A DNA stretch of 64,000 nt, from positions 1,240,001 through 1,304,000 of the forward strand of contig JARFVT010000013.1 in assembly GCA_036677425.1 (NCBI GenBank), read 5' to 3'. The number at the start of each line of letters is the position of its first letter. Positions within the stretch are counted from its first letter, which is position 1. This document shows, in pieces, positions 44,613 through 53,543 of this stretch. Both the position numbers and the translations under genes were made by a program. The stretch comes from JARFVT01 sp036677425 (GTDB lineage: Bacteria; Pseudomonadota; Alphaproteobacteria; UBA8366; Aestuariispiraceae). The notes below the pieces were generated by a model that ran no database searches, was not told the DNA's origin, and saw only the letters and a list, made by a program, of their open reading frames with translations.

Positions 44613-44894
44613 TTACGATCTACCGTTAACAGCATCTTTAAGGCCTTTACCAGCTTTAAATTTAGGTTGTTTTGACGCAGGTATATGTATTTTTTCACCA
44701 GTTCGTGGATTGCGTCCTTCGGATGCAGCACGATCGGCAACAGAAAAAGTGCCAAAGCCAACTAAACGAACTTCTTCGCCACCTTTAAGTGATGTAGTTA
44801 TGGAAGAAAATACGGCATCAACAGCACCAGAAGAATCAGCTTTTGAAAGACCAGAAGCAGTAGCAACAGCAGTAATTAAATCATTTTTATTCAT
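44613..44894 (-). CDS. hup: HU family DNA-binding protein
   Basis: This 93-residue histone-like protein bends and compacts DNA. It has the HU core MNKNDLITAVATASGLSK, VRLVGFGTFSVADRAA, and the DNA-binding arm motif GRNPRTGEKIHIPASKQPKFKAGKGLKDAVN. It is close to lon, the same order seen in many Alphaproteobacteria. Confidence 0.95.
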   Translation of the reverse strand: MNKNDLITAVATASGLSKADSSGAVDAVFSSITTSLKGGEEVRLVGFGTFSVADRAASEGRNPRTGEKIHIPASKQPKFKAGKGLKDAVNGRS

Positions 44895-44911
44895 AGAATT
44901 ATACCCCCTTG

Positions 44912-44964
44912 ATTTTAAATTTTAAGATTAGTTATTAATATTTTAAATTTTAAGATAGTTATTA
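44912..44964. repeat. 25-26-bp direct repeat upstream of hup
   Basis: attttaaattttaagat followed by (ta)gttatta occurs at 44912-44937 and, with 2 bp deleted, at 44940-44964. It lies between the hup start codon and its candidate promoter, so it lengthens the 5' leader. Confidence 0.7.
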
Positions 44965-44998
44965 AAACAAATATATTTCACAACTTGAATTGTGGGCA

Positions 44999-45028
44999 AG
45001 TTTAAAAGCAATTTCAATCCCACGTCAA
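44999..45028 (-). promoter_or_regulatory. Candidate hup promoter
   Basis: On the minus strand, TTGACG (45028-45023), 18 bp, TAAACT (45004-44999). The -10 is weak. A start near 44992 would give a leader of roughly 100 bases. Confidence 0.4.
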
Positions 45029-45035
45029 TTAAAAA

Positions 45036-45060
45036 GCCGCAGTTTTCTGCGGGTTTTTTT
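45036..45060 (-). terminator. Terminator downstream of lon
   Basis: CCGCAG (45037-45042), TTTT loop, CTGCGG (45047-45052). A and T tracts on both sides mean it can act in both directions. It lies about 100 bp after the lon stop. Confidence 0.75.
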
Positions 45061-45159
45061 ACAAAAAACAAAATAATATCATTGACAAGTATTTAAAATC
45101 TATAAAACATCAAAATAGAAAGATGCTTTATTTGCAGTTTATCTTTTAAAAACAAAGAC

Positions 45160-47583
45160 TTAATGAGTTGTTGTTTGTGAAAGAGTATTATTATTATTAC
45201 TATTATTATTATCAACAACAGATGATATATTTTTATCATTATCAATATTTTCATTGATTGGTATAAGTGATTCGACCAATGCATGACTTAAAACTTCATC
45301 AACAACAGCCACAGGAATAATTTTTAAGCCATTTTTAACATTATCAGGAATATCTTCTAAGTCTTTTTCATTATCTTTTGGTATAAGCACGGTTTTAATG
45401 CCGCCACGCAATGCAGCCAATAGCTTTTCTTTTAAGCCACCGATTGGCAAAATTCTTCCACGTAAAGTTATTTCACCTGTCATTGCAATATCTTTGCGAA
45501 TCGCAATGCCCGTTAATACAGAAACGATCGATGTTGCCATACCAACCCCTGCTGAAGGCCCATCTTTTGGTGTTGCACCTTCAGGAACATGTAAATGGAT
45601 ATCAAATTTTGTAAAAGAAGCAGAGCTAATACCAAATTTTGCTGCATTGCTTTTAACATAATTTTCTGCAGCCTGAATAGATTCTTGCATTACTTCGCCC
45701 AATTTACCAGTTTTCGTAACGCGCCCTTTACCTGGTATTTTAACCGATTCGATTGTTAATAATTCCCCACCAACCTCTGTCCATGCAAGACCAGTTACAA
45801 CGCCAACCATATCATCATTTTCAATTTCACCATAAGTAAATTTACGAACACCAAGAAAATTTGAAAGATTAGCGCTTGTTATTGCGATGCTATCTTTATC
45901 ACCCAATAGAATTTCTTTAATCGACTTGCGACATATATTTGATATTTCACGTTCAAGCCCACGTACACCAGCCTCCCTAGTAAAATATCTGATAATATCG
46001 CGTATAGCATCATCATTAATTGACCATTCATCAGCCTTTAAGCCATTTTGCTTTATTTGCTTATCTATTAAATGATATTTTGCAATTTCAATTTTTTCAT
46101 CTTCAGTATAGCCTGGAATACGAATAATTTCCATTCGATCACGCAATGGGCCAGGTATATTCAAACTATTTGCAGTGGTAACAAACATAACATCTGACAG
46201 GTCATAATCTATTTCTAAATAATGATCTGAAAAGCTATCATTTTGTTCTGGATCAAGCACCTCTAACAATGCAGATGATGGATCACCACGCCAATCAGCA
46301 CCCAATTTATCAATTTCATCAAGTAAAAACATTGGGTTTGATGATTTGGCCTTTTTCATACCATGAATTATTTTACCCGGCATTGAACCAATATAGGTGC
46401 GCCGATGCCCGCGTATTTCCGACTCATCACGCACGCCGCCCAATGACATGCGAATAAAATTACGGTTAGTTGCCCGTGCAATTGATTTGCCCAAAGATGT
46501 TTTACCAACACCAGGCGGCCCGACGAGACATAAGATTGGACCTTTTAGCTTTTTCATACGAATCTGTACGGCTAAATATTCCAAAATTCGTTCTTTAACT
46601 TTATCAAGGCCAAAATGGTCTTGATCTAGAATTTCTTTGGCCTTAGCTAAATCTTTTCTTATTTTTGTACGTTTTTTCCAAGGAATAGTAAGTAACCAAT
46701 CAAGATAGTTACGCACAACAGTTGATTCTGCGGACATTGGGCTCATGGAGCGTAGTTTTTTTAATTCAGAGAAGGCTTTTTCTTTTGCTTCTTTTGAGAG
46801 CTTAACCTTATTAATTAAATCTTCATATTCGCTAGCTTCATCTTTAGCTTCATCACCATCACCAAGCTCATTTTGAATGGCTTTCATTTGCTCGTTCAAA
46901 TAATATTCACGCTGAGTTTTTTCCATTTGCCGTTTAACGCGACTGCGAATACGTTTTTCAACCTTCATTACGCTAATCTCGCCTTCCATAAAGGAAAACA
47001 CTTTTTCTAGTCGCTCACTTACAGATATTATTTCCAGTAACTCCTGCTTATCAGAAATTTTTAAACTAAGATGCTGTGCAATGTTATCAGCAAGCTTTGA
47101 GGAATTATCAATTTCCTTAATCGATGCAACAATCTCCGCTGGTGCTTTTTTATTAAGCTTTATATATTGTTCAAACTGTAAGGTTGCAGCACGGCTTAAT
47201 GCAATTATTTCAGATTCTTCCGCATTAACTTCATCAAATGGCTGTGCATATGCTTGGAAAAAATCTTTATTATCAATATATTCTGATATTTTGGCACGAT
47301 ATGATCCCTCTACAAGAACCTTAATTGCCCCATCTGGCAATTTCAATAATTGAAGAACAGTACCAACAGTGCCAATATCATAAAGATCATCGGGTGATGG
47401 ATCATCATCATTTGAACTTCTTTGGGTAACAAGTAAAATCTGTTTATCGTCTTTCATTACATCTTCGAGTGCACGAACAGATTTATCCCTGCCAACAAAA
47501 AGCGGCACAACCATATGAGGGAAAACAACGATATCTCTTAATGGCAATACTGGATATAAAACACCGCGCGGCAATTCCAACAT
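45160..47583 (-). CDS. lon: ATP-dependent protease Lon
   Basis: This 807-residue LonA protease degrades damaged and regulatory proteins in the cytoplasm. It has the N-terminal LON substrate domain (1-210), AAA+ Walker A GPPGVGKT (355-362) and Walker B FLLDEIDKLG, and a proteolytic domain with Ser677 (KDGPSAGVG) and Lys720 (GGLKEKLLA). The last 20 residues are a low-complexity Asn/Ser/Thr tail outside the conserved fold. It belongs to the clpP-clpX-lon-hup cluster. Confidence 0.97.
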   Translation of the reverse strand: MLELPRGVLYPVLPLRDIVVFPHMVVPLFVGRDKSVRALEDVMKDDKQILLVTQRSSNDDDPSPDDLYDIGTVGTVLQLLKLPDGAIKVLVEGSYRAKISEYIDNKDFFQAYAQPFDEVNAEESEIIALSRAATLQFEQYIKLNKKAPAEIVASIKEIDNSSKLADNIAQHLSLKISDKQELLEIISVSERLEKVFSFMEGEISVMKVEKRIRSRVKRQMEKTQREYYLNEQMKAIQNELGDGDEAKDEASEYEDLINKVKLSKEAKEKAFSELKKLRSMSPMSAESTVVRNYLDWLLTIPWKKRTKIRKDLAKAKEILDQDHFGLDKVKERILEYLAVQIRMKKLKGPILCLVGPPGVGKTSLGKSIARATNRNFIRMSLGGVRDESEIRGHRRTYIGSMPGKIIHGMKKAKSSNPMFLLDEIDKLGADWRGDPSSALLEVLDPEQNDSFSDHYLEIDYDLSDVMFVTTANSLNIPGPLRDRMEIIRIPGYTEDEKIEIAKYHLIDKQIKQNGLKADEWSINDDAIRDIIRYFTREAGVRGLEREISNICRKSIKEILLGDKDSIAITSANLSNFLGVRKFTYGEIENDDMVGVVTGLAWTEVGGELLTIESVKIPGKGRVTKTGKLGEVMQESIQAAENYVKSNAAKFGISSASFTKFDIHLHVPEGATPKDGPSAGVGMATSIVSVLTGIAIRKDIAMTGEITLRGRILPIGGLKEKLLAALRGGIKTVLIPKDNEKDLEDIPDNVKNGLKIIPVAVVDEVLSHALVESLIPINENIDNDKNISSVVDNNNSNNNNTLSQTTTH

Positions 47584-47705
47584 TTAAATATTCCTTAAAG
47601 TAAAATCGTTAAAAATATTTTGCACTGATTAATTTTAAAAATGCACCTATTATCTATATAAATATAGTTTTTTTTCTAACAAAATTGTATATTTGTGAAA
47701 ACACC

Positions 47706-48971
47706 TTACGCGCTATTTTCTACCTCAGAATTACATTTTGAGTATATATGTAATGGGTCAGCAGCATTTTCAACCACTTTGCGGTTAATAACAATTTCTT
47801 CGACCCCATCAAGCGATGGTAATTCAAACATGGAATTTAGCAAAATACTTTCCATAATTGCCCGCAATCCACGCGCACCTGTTTTGCGTTTTATGCCTTT
47901 TTTAGCGATGGCGCGCAATGCATCTTCGGTAAAACTAAGCTTTATTTTTTCCATATTAAACAGGCTTTGATATTGTTTAACCAAGGCATTACGCGGTGTT
48001 GATAAAATATCAACCAACGCATCTTCGTCTAAATCTGTTAATGTGGATAAAACTGGTACACGTCCAACAAATTCAGGTATCAAGCCAAACTTAAGTAAAT
48101 CTTCTGGCTCGATATTAAGTAAGATATCGCCAACTTGTTGTTCATCTTCATCTTTAACATCAGCACCAAAGCCAATTGATGTGCCTTTTCCTCTGGCAGC
48201 AATAATTTTTTCTAGACCAGAAAAAGCACCGCCACAAATAAATAAAATATTAGCAGTATTCACTTGCAAAAATTCTTGTTGCGGATGCTTGCGGCCACCT
48301 TGTGGTGGTACGGAGGCAATAGTGCCTTCCATAATTTTTAAGAATGCTTGTTGTACGCCTTCGCCAGATACATCGCGTGTGATTGATGGGTTATCCGATT
48401 TACGGCTTATTTTATCAACTTCATCAATATAAACGATGCCGCGTTGCGCGCGTTCAACATTATAATCAGCGGCCTGAAGCAGCTTAAAAATAATGTTTTC
48501 AACATCTTCGCCAACATAACCGGCTTCGGTCAATGTGGTTGCATCCGCCATTGTGAATGGTACATCTAAAATACGCGCAAGGGTTTGCGCCAATAAAGTT
48601 TTGCCACAACCAGTTGGGCCAACAAGAAGAATATTTGATTTTGCCAATTCAACATCATTATCAGATGCGGCATGCTCCAAGCGTTTATAATGATTATGCA
48701 CTGCCACAGATAGCACACGCTTGGCATGAGATTGACCAATGACATAATCATCTAATGTTCCACATATATCTTGGGGAGATGGCACATCATCACTATTTTT
48801 TGCCGCATTATCAATATGTTCTTCGCGAATGATATCCATACATAATTCAACGCATTCATCGCAAATAAATACGGTTGGCCCTGCAATTAATTTGCGGACC
48901 TCATGCTGGCTTTTTCCACAAAAAGAACAATAAAGTGTATTTTTACTATCGCTGCTATTGGACTTGGTCAT
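47706..48971 (-). CDS. clpX: ATP-dependent Clp protease ATP-binding subunit ClpX
   Basis: This 421-residue AAA+ unfoldase feeds substrates to ClpP. It has an N-terminal C4 zinc finger (Cys15, Cys18, Cys37, Cys40), Walker A VGPTGCGKTLLAQ, Walker B IVYIDEVDKI, sensor and pore loop (GYVGEDVEN), the IGF-type loop SIGFGADV region, and C-terminal TGARGLRAIME. It follows clpP by about 250 bp of AT-rich DNA. Confidence 0.97.
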   Translation of the reverse strand: MTKSNSSDSKNTLYCSFCGKSQHEVRKLIAGPTVFICDECVELCMDIIREEHIDNAAKNSDDVPSPQDICGTLDDYVIGQSHAKRVLSVAVHNHYKRLEHAASDNDVELAKSNILLVGPTGCGKTLLAQTLARILDVPFTMADATTLTEAGYVGEDVENIIFKLLQAADYNVERAQRGIVYIDEVDKISRKSDNPSITRDVSGEGVQQAFLKIMEGTIASVPPQGGRKHPQQEFLQVNTANILFICGGAFSGLEKIIAARGKGTSIGFGADVKDEDEQQVGDILLNIEPEDLLKFGLIPEFVGRVPVLSTLTDLDEDALVDILSTPRNALVKQYQSLFNMEKIKLSFTEDALRAIAKKGIKRKTGARGLRAIMESILLNSMFELPSLDGVEEIVINRKVVENAADPLHIYSKCNSEVENSA

Positions 48972-49219
48972 GAACTAAGCCTCTCAAATTATGGGTTATA
49001 ATGGCCAATATTAATATTATCCTTATTATCTACTGTAATATTTATATACAATATAAAATTAATAAATTTATTATAAATTATATAACTATTTATAAATTAT
49101 ACATTTTTGCATATAAAAATATTATTATTCAATCAATAAAAAGATAGATATGCTATTAAAATATAATATATTCACGAATCATTTAATTAAATAATAGATA
49201 AAATAAAAATATTATTAAA
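48972..49219. other. AT-rich clpP-clpX intergenic region
   Basis: These 248 bp are nearly all A and T, with a palindromic stretch around aattataaatt-tataaattat near 49065-49100. I see no frame with coding character and no clear promoter consensus. A separate clpX promoter is plausible given the length. Confidence 0.5.
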
Positions 49220-49858
49220 TTAATCATCACCTTTATTATCACTATCTAAATCACGTTTATAAACGACCTCATCAATCAAGCCAAATTTCTTTGCTTCATT
49301 TGGACTCATAAAATTATCACGATCCATCGCGGCTTCTATTGTTTTTAAATCATTACCCGTATGTTCTACATATATATCATTTAAATTAGCACGCATACGC
49401 AAAATCTCTTTTGCCTGAATTTCAATGTCCGTTGCCTGCCCCTGTGCGCCACCAGATGGTTGATGGATCATAATACGGCTATTTGGTAATGCAAAACGTT
49501 TACCTTTGGCACCGGTTGTTAATAATAACGACCCCATAGACGCGGCTTGACCTAGACAAACGGTTGATATTTCTGGTCGTATATATTGCATAGTATCAAA
49601 AATTGACATGCCAGATGTTACAACCCCACCAGGGGAGTTGATATAAAAGGCTATATCTTTTGAAGGATTTTCAGATTCCAAAAATAAAAATTGCGCACAT
49701 ATGACGCTAGCCACATGGTCTTCAACAGCACCAGTTAAAAAAACAATGCGCTCTTTTAAAAGTCGTGAATAAATATCATATGAACGCTCTCCACGGTTAG
49801 TAGATTCAACCACCATTGGCACAAGCGTATTTTTAAATAAATCAATTGGATCTCGCAT
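49220..49858 (-). CDS. clpP: ATP-dependent Clp protease proteolytic subunit ClpP
   Basis: This 212-residue serine protease forms the tetradecameric chamber. The triad is visible: Ser107 (GQAASMGSLLL), His132 (IMIHQPSGG) and Asp181 (DRDNFM). It is encoded just after trigger factor and before clpX, the classic tig-clpP-clpX order. A hairpin separates it from tig. Confidence 0.97.
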   Translation of the reverse strand: MRDPIDLFKNTLVPMVVESTNRGERSYDIYSRLLKERIVFLTGAVEDHVASVICAQFLFLESENPSKDIAFYINSPGGVVTSGMSIFDTMQYIRPEISTVCLGQAASMGSLLLTTGAKGKRFALPNSRIMIHQPSGGAQGQATDIEIQAKEILRMRANLNDIYVEHTGNDLKTIEAAMDRDNFMSPNEAKKFGLIDEVVYKRDLDSDNKGDD

Positions 49859-49934
49859 TATATTGCGTCACTCCCAGTTGGTTGCATGTTAAATTTAACT
49901 ATCAGACTATTATATTATAATCAATATAAGTAAA

Positions 49935-49962
49935 GAAAGGCCGACTTACCAGCCGACCTTTC
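49935..49962 (-). terminator. Hairpin between tig and clpP
   Basis: On the minus strand, GAAAGGTCGGCT and AGTCGGCCTTTC form a 12-bp stem with two G-U pairs and a GGTA loop, followed by TTTACTTATA. It lies 25 bp after the tig stop. Confidence 0.65.
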
Positions 49963-49986
49963 AAAAAAATAGAATAAAATCATTAA

Positions 49987-50634
49987 TTATTTTTTTACAT
50001 CAGCTTTTTTTGCTTTTGCTTTTTTAGTTGAAGATTTTTTAGCAGTTGATTTTTTAGGTTTTTTTGCATCTTTAGGCTTAACATCGTCATCTGGATCTTT
50101 GTTTAATTCTTCTAAAGTTACTTGTTTATCGGAAATTGTTACCATTTCAAATAAGAAATCAACGACTTTATCTTCAAAAATTGGAGCTTGCAAACTTGCC
50201 AATGCTTGTGGATTTTTTTGATACATCTCTAATACTTGCGCTTCTTGCCCTGGATATTTTTGCGCTTCGACAATCATTGCTTTATTAACATCTTCTTGGG
50301 CGACTTCAATGTTATTTTTTCGCCCTAATTCTGATAATAAAAGTCCAAGCATAACGCGACGATTAGCAATATCATTATATTCCGCCCGCAATTCTTTTTC
50401 ATCACGCGCTAATTCGTCATCATCCAGCTTACCCGCTTCTTTTGCCTGTTCAAATTGCTGCCATATTTGATCAAACTCTTGCTCTACCATACGTTTTGGT
50501 ATGTCATATTTTAAATTACCATGCAAATTATCTAATAATTCACGTTTTAATCTTGTACGGGATAATTTTTCATAATCTTTTTCGATATGTTCGCCCGCAT
50601 GTTTTTTCAATGCATTTAAATCATCAAGCCCCAA
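49987..50634 (-). CDS. tig: Trigger factor, C-terminal part (separated by an in-frame stop)
   Basis: These 215 residues start at a TTG two codons after the TAA that ends the upstream tig frame, and they are in the same reading frame. The sequence continues the trigger factor C-terminal chaperone domain without a gap: LGLDDLNALKKHAGEHIEKDYE, RLKRELLDNLHGN, IPKRMVEQEFDQIWQQFEQAK. It ends with a lysine-rich tail (about 190-215). It could be made by reinitiation, by read-through, or not at all. Confidence 0.8.
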   Translation of the reverse strand: MGLDDLNALKKHAGEHIEKDYEKLSRTRLKRELLDNLHGNLKYDIPKRMVEQEFDQIWQQFEQAKEAGKLDDDELARDEKELRAEYNDIANRRVMLGLLLSELGRKNNIEVAQEDVNKAMIVEAQKYPGQEAQVLEMYQKNPQALASLQAPIFEDKVVDFLFEMVTISDKQVTLEELNKDPDDDVKPKDAKKPKKSTAKKSSTKKAKAKKADVKK

Positions 50635-50637
50635 TGA

Positions 50638-51405
50638 TTATGCAAATTCATCGTCAAGTTCTTGTTCAACTTGCATATGTATTTCTTTAATTTTAACGGC
50701 AAATAACGCATCTTTACCGGCTAGGTCCTCAGCTTGATATTCTTTTGGAAAAGTAACCTTAACCTTAATATCATCACCAGAATTTTTACCAACAAGCTGT
50801 TCTTCAAAGCCTGGAATAAATTGGTTTGAACCTAATTCCAGATGGAAGTCATCACCAGCACCACCATCAAATTCAACACCATCAACCGAACCCTTAAAAT
50901 CAATCACAACCACATCGGTTAATTTTGTTTTACGAGGTTTTTTAATTATTTCACTTTTTTTAGAACCTTTTCTAAGCTTTTCTAATGCCTCGCCAATTTC
51001 TTTATCACCAACTTTTACTTTAAGTTTAGATAATTTAATATTGGCATAATCAATTTCTGGCATTTCTGGCATGCAATCGACGATGATTTTATAAATTAAA
51101 TCTTTGCCATCATCAAAGCTTTCAACTTCGATTTGTGGCTGCATCGCAGGCCTTATATCTTTGTCTTTCAGTAATTCTTGGCTAGTTTCATTAACTGTTG
51201 CTTCAAGAATTTCACCCATTATGGATTTACCATAACGTTGACGTAAAACATTTAACGGCACTTTGCCGGGGCGAAATCCAGCCATATTAGCCTTAGAACC
51301 TATTTCTTTTAATTTCTCATCAACACGTATGCTGATATCACTAGCAGAAATTGTAATAGAAAATTCTCGGCTTAAACCTTCGTTTTTAGTCTCATTGACC
51401 TGCAT
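50638..51405 (-). CDS. tig: Trigger factor, N-terminal and PPIase part (ends at an in-frame TAA)
   Basis: These 255 residues carry the ribosome-binding domain (MQVNETKNEGLSREFSITI; the docking region is GSKANMAGFRPGKVPLNVLRQRYG near 32-55) and the FKBP-type PPIase domain (about 160-245). The frame stops at TAA (50640-50638) directly after LDDEFA. Homologues continue with a residue such as Lys and then the C-terminal domain. A single A to T change (AAA to TAA) would explain it. The break falls at the PPIase/C-terminal domain border. Confidence 0.88.
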   Translation of the reverse strand: MQVNETKNEGLSREFSITISASDISIRVDEKLKEIGSKANMAGFRPGKVPLNVLRQRYGKSIMGEILEATVNETSQELLKDKDIRPAMQPQIEVESFDDGKDLIYKIIVDCMPEMPEIDYANIKLSKLKVKVGDKEIGEALEKLRKGSKKSEIIKKPRKTKLTDVVVIDFKGSVDGVEFDGGAGDDFHLELGSNQFIPGFEEQLVGKNSGDDIKVKVTFPKEYQAEDLAGKDALFAVKIKEIHMQVEQELDDEFA

Positions 51406-51491
51406 GTAAATAATCCGCTGACAAAATATTAAAAAATAATTAAATGATAATATTATCGTATTTATATTAAACCATCACAATTCATGACAAT

Positions 51492-51540
51492 ATTTAAGTC
51501 AAAATAGAATAATAAGATTTAAGTCAAAAATAGAATAATA
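51492..51540. repeat. 23-24-bp direct repeat between tig and tRNA-Leu
   Basis: atttaagtcaaaatagaata+ata occurs at 51492-51514 and, with one extra A, at 51517-51540. Confidence 0.75.
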
Positions 51541-51546
51541 AAAACC

Positions 51547-51632
<86 letters not shown>

Positions 51633-51673
51633 AATCATTTAACCTTGAACCAGCTTTTCACTGGATCGACATT

Positions 51674-51702
51674 TCTATAGCAATCTGCGAGGGATACGTC
51701 AA
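51674..51702 (-). promoter_or_regulatory. tRNA-Leu promoter
   Basis: On the minus strand, TTGACG (51702-51697), 17 bp, TATAGA (51679-51674). The -10 box ends 41 bp before the tRNA. Confidence 0.65.
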
Positions 51703-51777
51703 AGGGGCAATTCATTTTTTTGCAAAATTTATTATATTTTTAAACATTGCGTTATTTTAAAAAGAAGTTTCGTATAT

Positions 51778-52110
51778 TTAAGATACACGTTCCTTGTACA
51801 TATCAATAAAAGTTGCAAGCGCTAACACTCTCGGCCCAGTGCAAAAATCAACAGAAGTGAATGGTTTCCTAAATTCTAAATCATAACGAACATGCGGAAT
51901 GCTAAAGCTATCGCTAACAACTGATAATATTTTTGCAGTTTCCACTGTTTTATCACTGCGAATGCGACGAAAAAGACAACCAGCTTTAATAAATTCGATG
52001 CTATTTTTACGCTTAAAGAACATGCTTGTTCTTTCTGCACCGCGCGAAGTCAAATAATCGGCATGATTCTTACCAGATAACGCAATGATATTAACTTGCT
52101 TATTAGCCAT
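51778..52110 (-). CDS. Conserved hypothetical protein
   Basis: This is a soluble 110-residue protein. The core FRRIRSDKTVETAKILSVVSDSFSIPHVRYDLEF (about 47-80) and the end GPRVLALATFIDMYKERV look like a conserved alphaproteobacterial small protein, often found near motility or chemotaxis genes. I cannot name a characterised family. It is divergent from cheZ across a 398-bp AT-rich gap. Confidence 0.65.
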   Translation of the reverse strand: MANKQVNIIALSGKNHADYLTSRGAERTSMFFKRKNSIEFIKAGCLFRRIRSDKTVETAKILSVVSDSFSIPHVRYDLEFRKPFTSVDFCTGPRVLALATFIDMYKERVS

Positions 52111-52508
52111 TTTATGCCTTTAAATTTTAATTAATAGCTTTATATTTTTAAAATAATAAATACACACTTAAATATAGAGCATAACAAATAATTAAATAAT
52201 ATAGAGCATAACAAACAATTAAAATATTTCTCTAAATATTACTATAGATAAAACAGCTGTATTTTCAAGTATAAAAGATTTATTAATTATAATTAATAGT
52301 TTTTTTTAACTATTAATATATCAAACAACTGATAAAAACATAATTATTTTAAATTTTAAATAAAAAAATATAACTATTTTGAATTTTACTTGATATTAAT
52401 ATCATTAATGTTATTAAATAATACTATATTTATATTATAGTATTTATATTATATTTAAGACTATATAAAAATAATGTCTTTGCGATCAAATAAATTAGGA
52501 ATAATTAA
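52111..52508. other. 398-bp AT-rich gap between the hypothetical gene and cheZ
   Basis: It holds a two-copy direct repeat (52171-52196 and 52198-52223, 26 bp with one mismatch; unit begins aatatagagcataacaaa). The rest is long A/T runs. No frame looks coding. Promoters for both divergent genes should be here, but none stands out from the A/T background. Confidence 0.6.
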
Positions 52509-52694
52509 GTGATAAAACAAAAACAATCAAAAGTGTTTTCTGTTGAACGAGCGATGCTAAACAATAAAATTAATAATAATGATTCTGAGCAAATGCCACC
52601 ACAATTAAACACGCAATTATTTGATATGGTAAAAAACATTGAATCATTACGTGAAGAAATTGCAGAAATAAAAACTATTTTTTCTAATAATTAA
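52509..52694 (+). CDS. cheZ: CheZ, N-terminal part (ends at an in-frame TAA)
   Basis: A GTG start at 52509 follows AGGAATAATTAA. The 61 residues include KVFSVERAM near the start, as in alphaproteobacterial CheZ, and a helix QLFDMVKNIESLREEIAEIKTIF. The frame ends at TAA 52692-52694. It continues open in the same frame, through an Asn/Ser-rich linker, directly into the CheZ body at 52779. It is therefore probably one cheZ gene with a nonsense codon. Confidence 0.6.
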   Translation: MIKQKQSKVFSVERAMLNNKINNNDSEQMPPQLNTQLFDMVKNIESLREEIAEIKTIFSNN

Positions 52695-52736
52695 AATAAT
52701 TTTGGTAGTTCTATAGAAAAAAATAACGATTCCGAT

Positions 52737-52771
52737 AATAATAGCACTATAGAAAATAATAGCACTATAGA
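52737..52771 (+). repeat. 17-bp repeat (18-bp period) in the cheZ linker
   Basis: aataatagcactataga occurs at 52737-52753 and 52755-52771, coding a repeated NNSTI(E/D) in the frame that joins the two cheZ parts. Confidence 0.75.
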
Positions 52772-52778
52772 TATAGAT

Positions 52779-53312
52779 ATGGATCATGGATTACGCATTG
52801 AATTAATTGGCATGATAAGGTCTTTTTCCAAAGCAAAAACAGAATTAGCGGCAATAAAACACCCCCACACCGATGATGATCGCATTGTCGCTGCGTCAAA
52901 TGAACTTGACGAGATAGTATTAGCCACAGAAAATGCAACGAATAACATCTTAGAATCAACCGAACGTGTTGAAAAAGAATTGAGCCATATTGCCGCATTA
53001 GCTCATGATGACAATGATATTTTAATCGTTGCAGATAAAATTGCTAGTGAGATAACAAATATATTAGAAGCATGTAGTTTTCAAGATATCACTGGACAAC
53101 GCATTACAAAAGTAGTGTCAACAATGAAATTCCTTGAAGATCGTATATTGGCTATGATTGATATATGGGGCGCAGAATCATTAATTGATATACCAATAGT
53201 TAGCCACTCTACATCAGGTAACGATATATCCAATGATGATAAATTATTAAACGGCCCGCAAATGGAAAGTGAGGCTATATCACAAGCCGATATTGACGCA
53301 TTATTTGATTAA
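52779..53312 (+). CDS. cheZ: CheY-P phosphatase CheZ, main part
   Basis: These 177 residues contain the CheZ four-helix hairpin and catalytic motif ACSFQDITGQRITKVV (Asp103 and Gln107 here), which removes phosphate from CheY. The C-terminal peptide ISQADIDALFD resembles the CheY-binding tail. The ATG at 52779 has no ribosome site, and the frame is open leftward to the TAA at 52694. This supports interruption of a longer gene (267 codons from the GTG). It would set tumble or reversal timing for the flagellum encoded at 14291-16983. Confidence 0.82.
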   Translation: MDHGLRIELIGMIRSFSKAKTELAAIKHPHTDDDRIVAASNELDEIVLATENATNNILESTERVEKELSHIAALAHDDNDILIVADKIASEITNILEACSFQDITGQRITKVVSTMKFLEDRILAMIDIWGAESLIDIPIVSHSTSGNDISNDDKLLNGPQMESEAISQADIDALFD

Positions 53313-53339
53313 TGATCTTTATTCATCGATTATGTAGCT

Positions 53340-53543
53340 TTAATCAATTTCATTTTTTCCATCGTTAATTTTATAATTTTCCTTATCAGTATCTTGTAAA
53401 TTATCATCATCATCGAATAAAACGCGATATGCTGCACCGTCTAAATCGTCAAATTGCCCTGATTTTATTGACCATATAAATGCCAATAGTCCAATGAAAC
53501 CTAGGATCAATGCAATTGGGATTAAATATATAAGACCAGTCAT
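53340..53543 (-). CDS. ccoS: Cbb3 oxidase maturation protein CcoS
   Basis: This 67-residue single-span protein has LIPIALILGFIGLLAFIWSIKSGQFDDLDGAAYRVLFDDD, the CcoS/FixS signature. It is needed for cofactor insertion in cbb3 oxidase. It overlaps ccoI by 4 bp and ends the cco operon. Confidence 0.92.
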   Translation of the reverse strand: MTGLIYLIPIALILGFIGLLAFIWSIKSGQFDDLDGAAYRVLFDDDDNLQDTDKENYKINDGKNEID

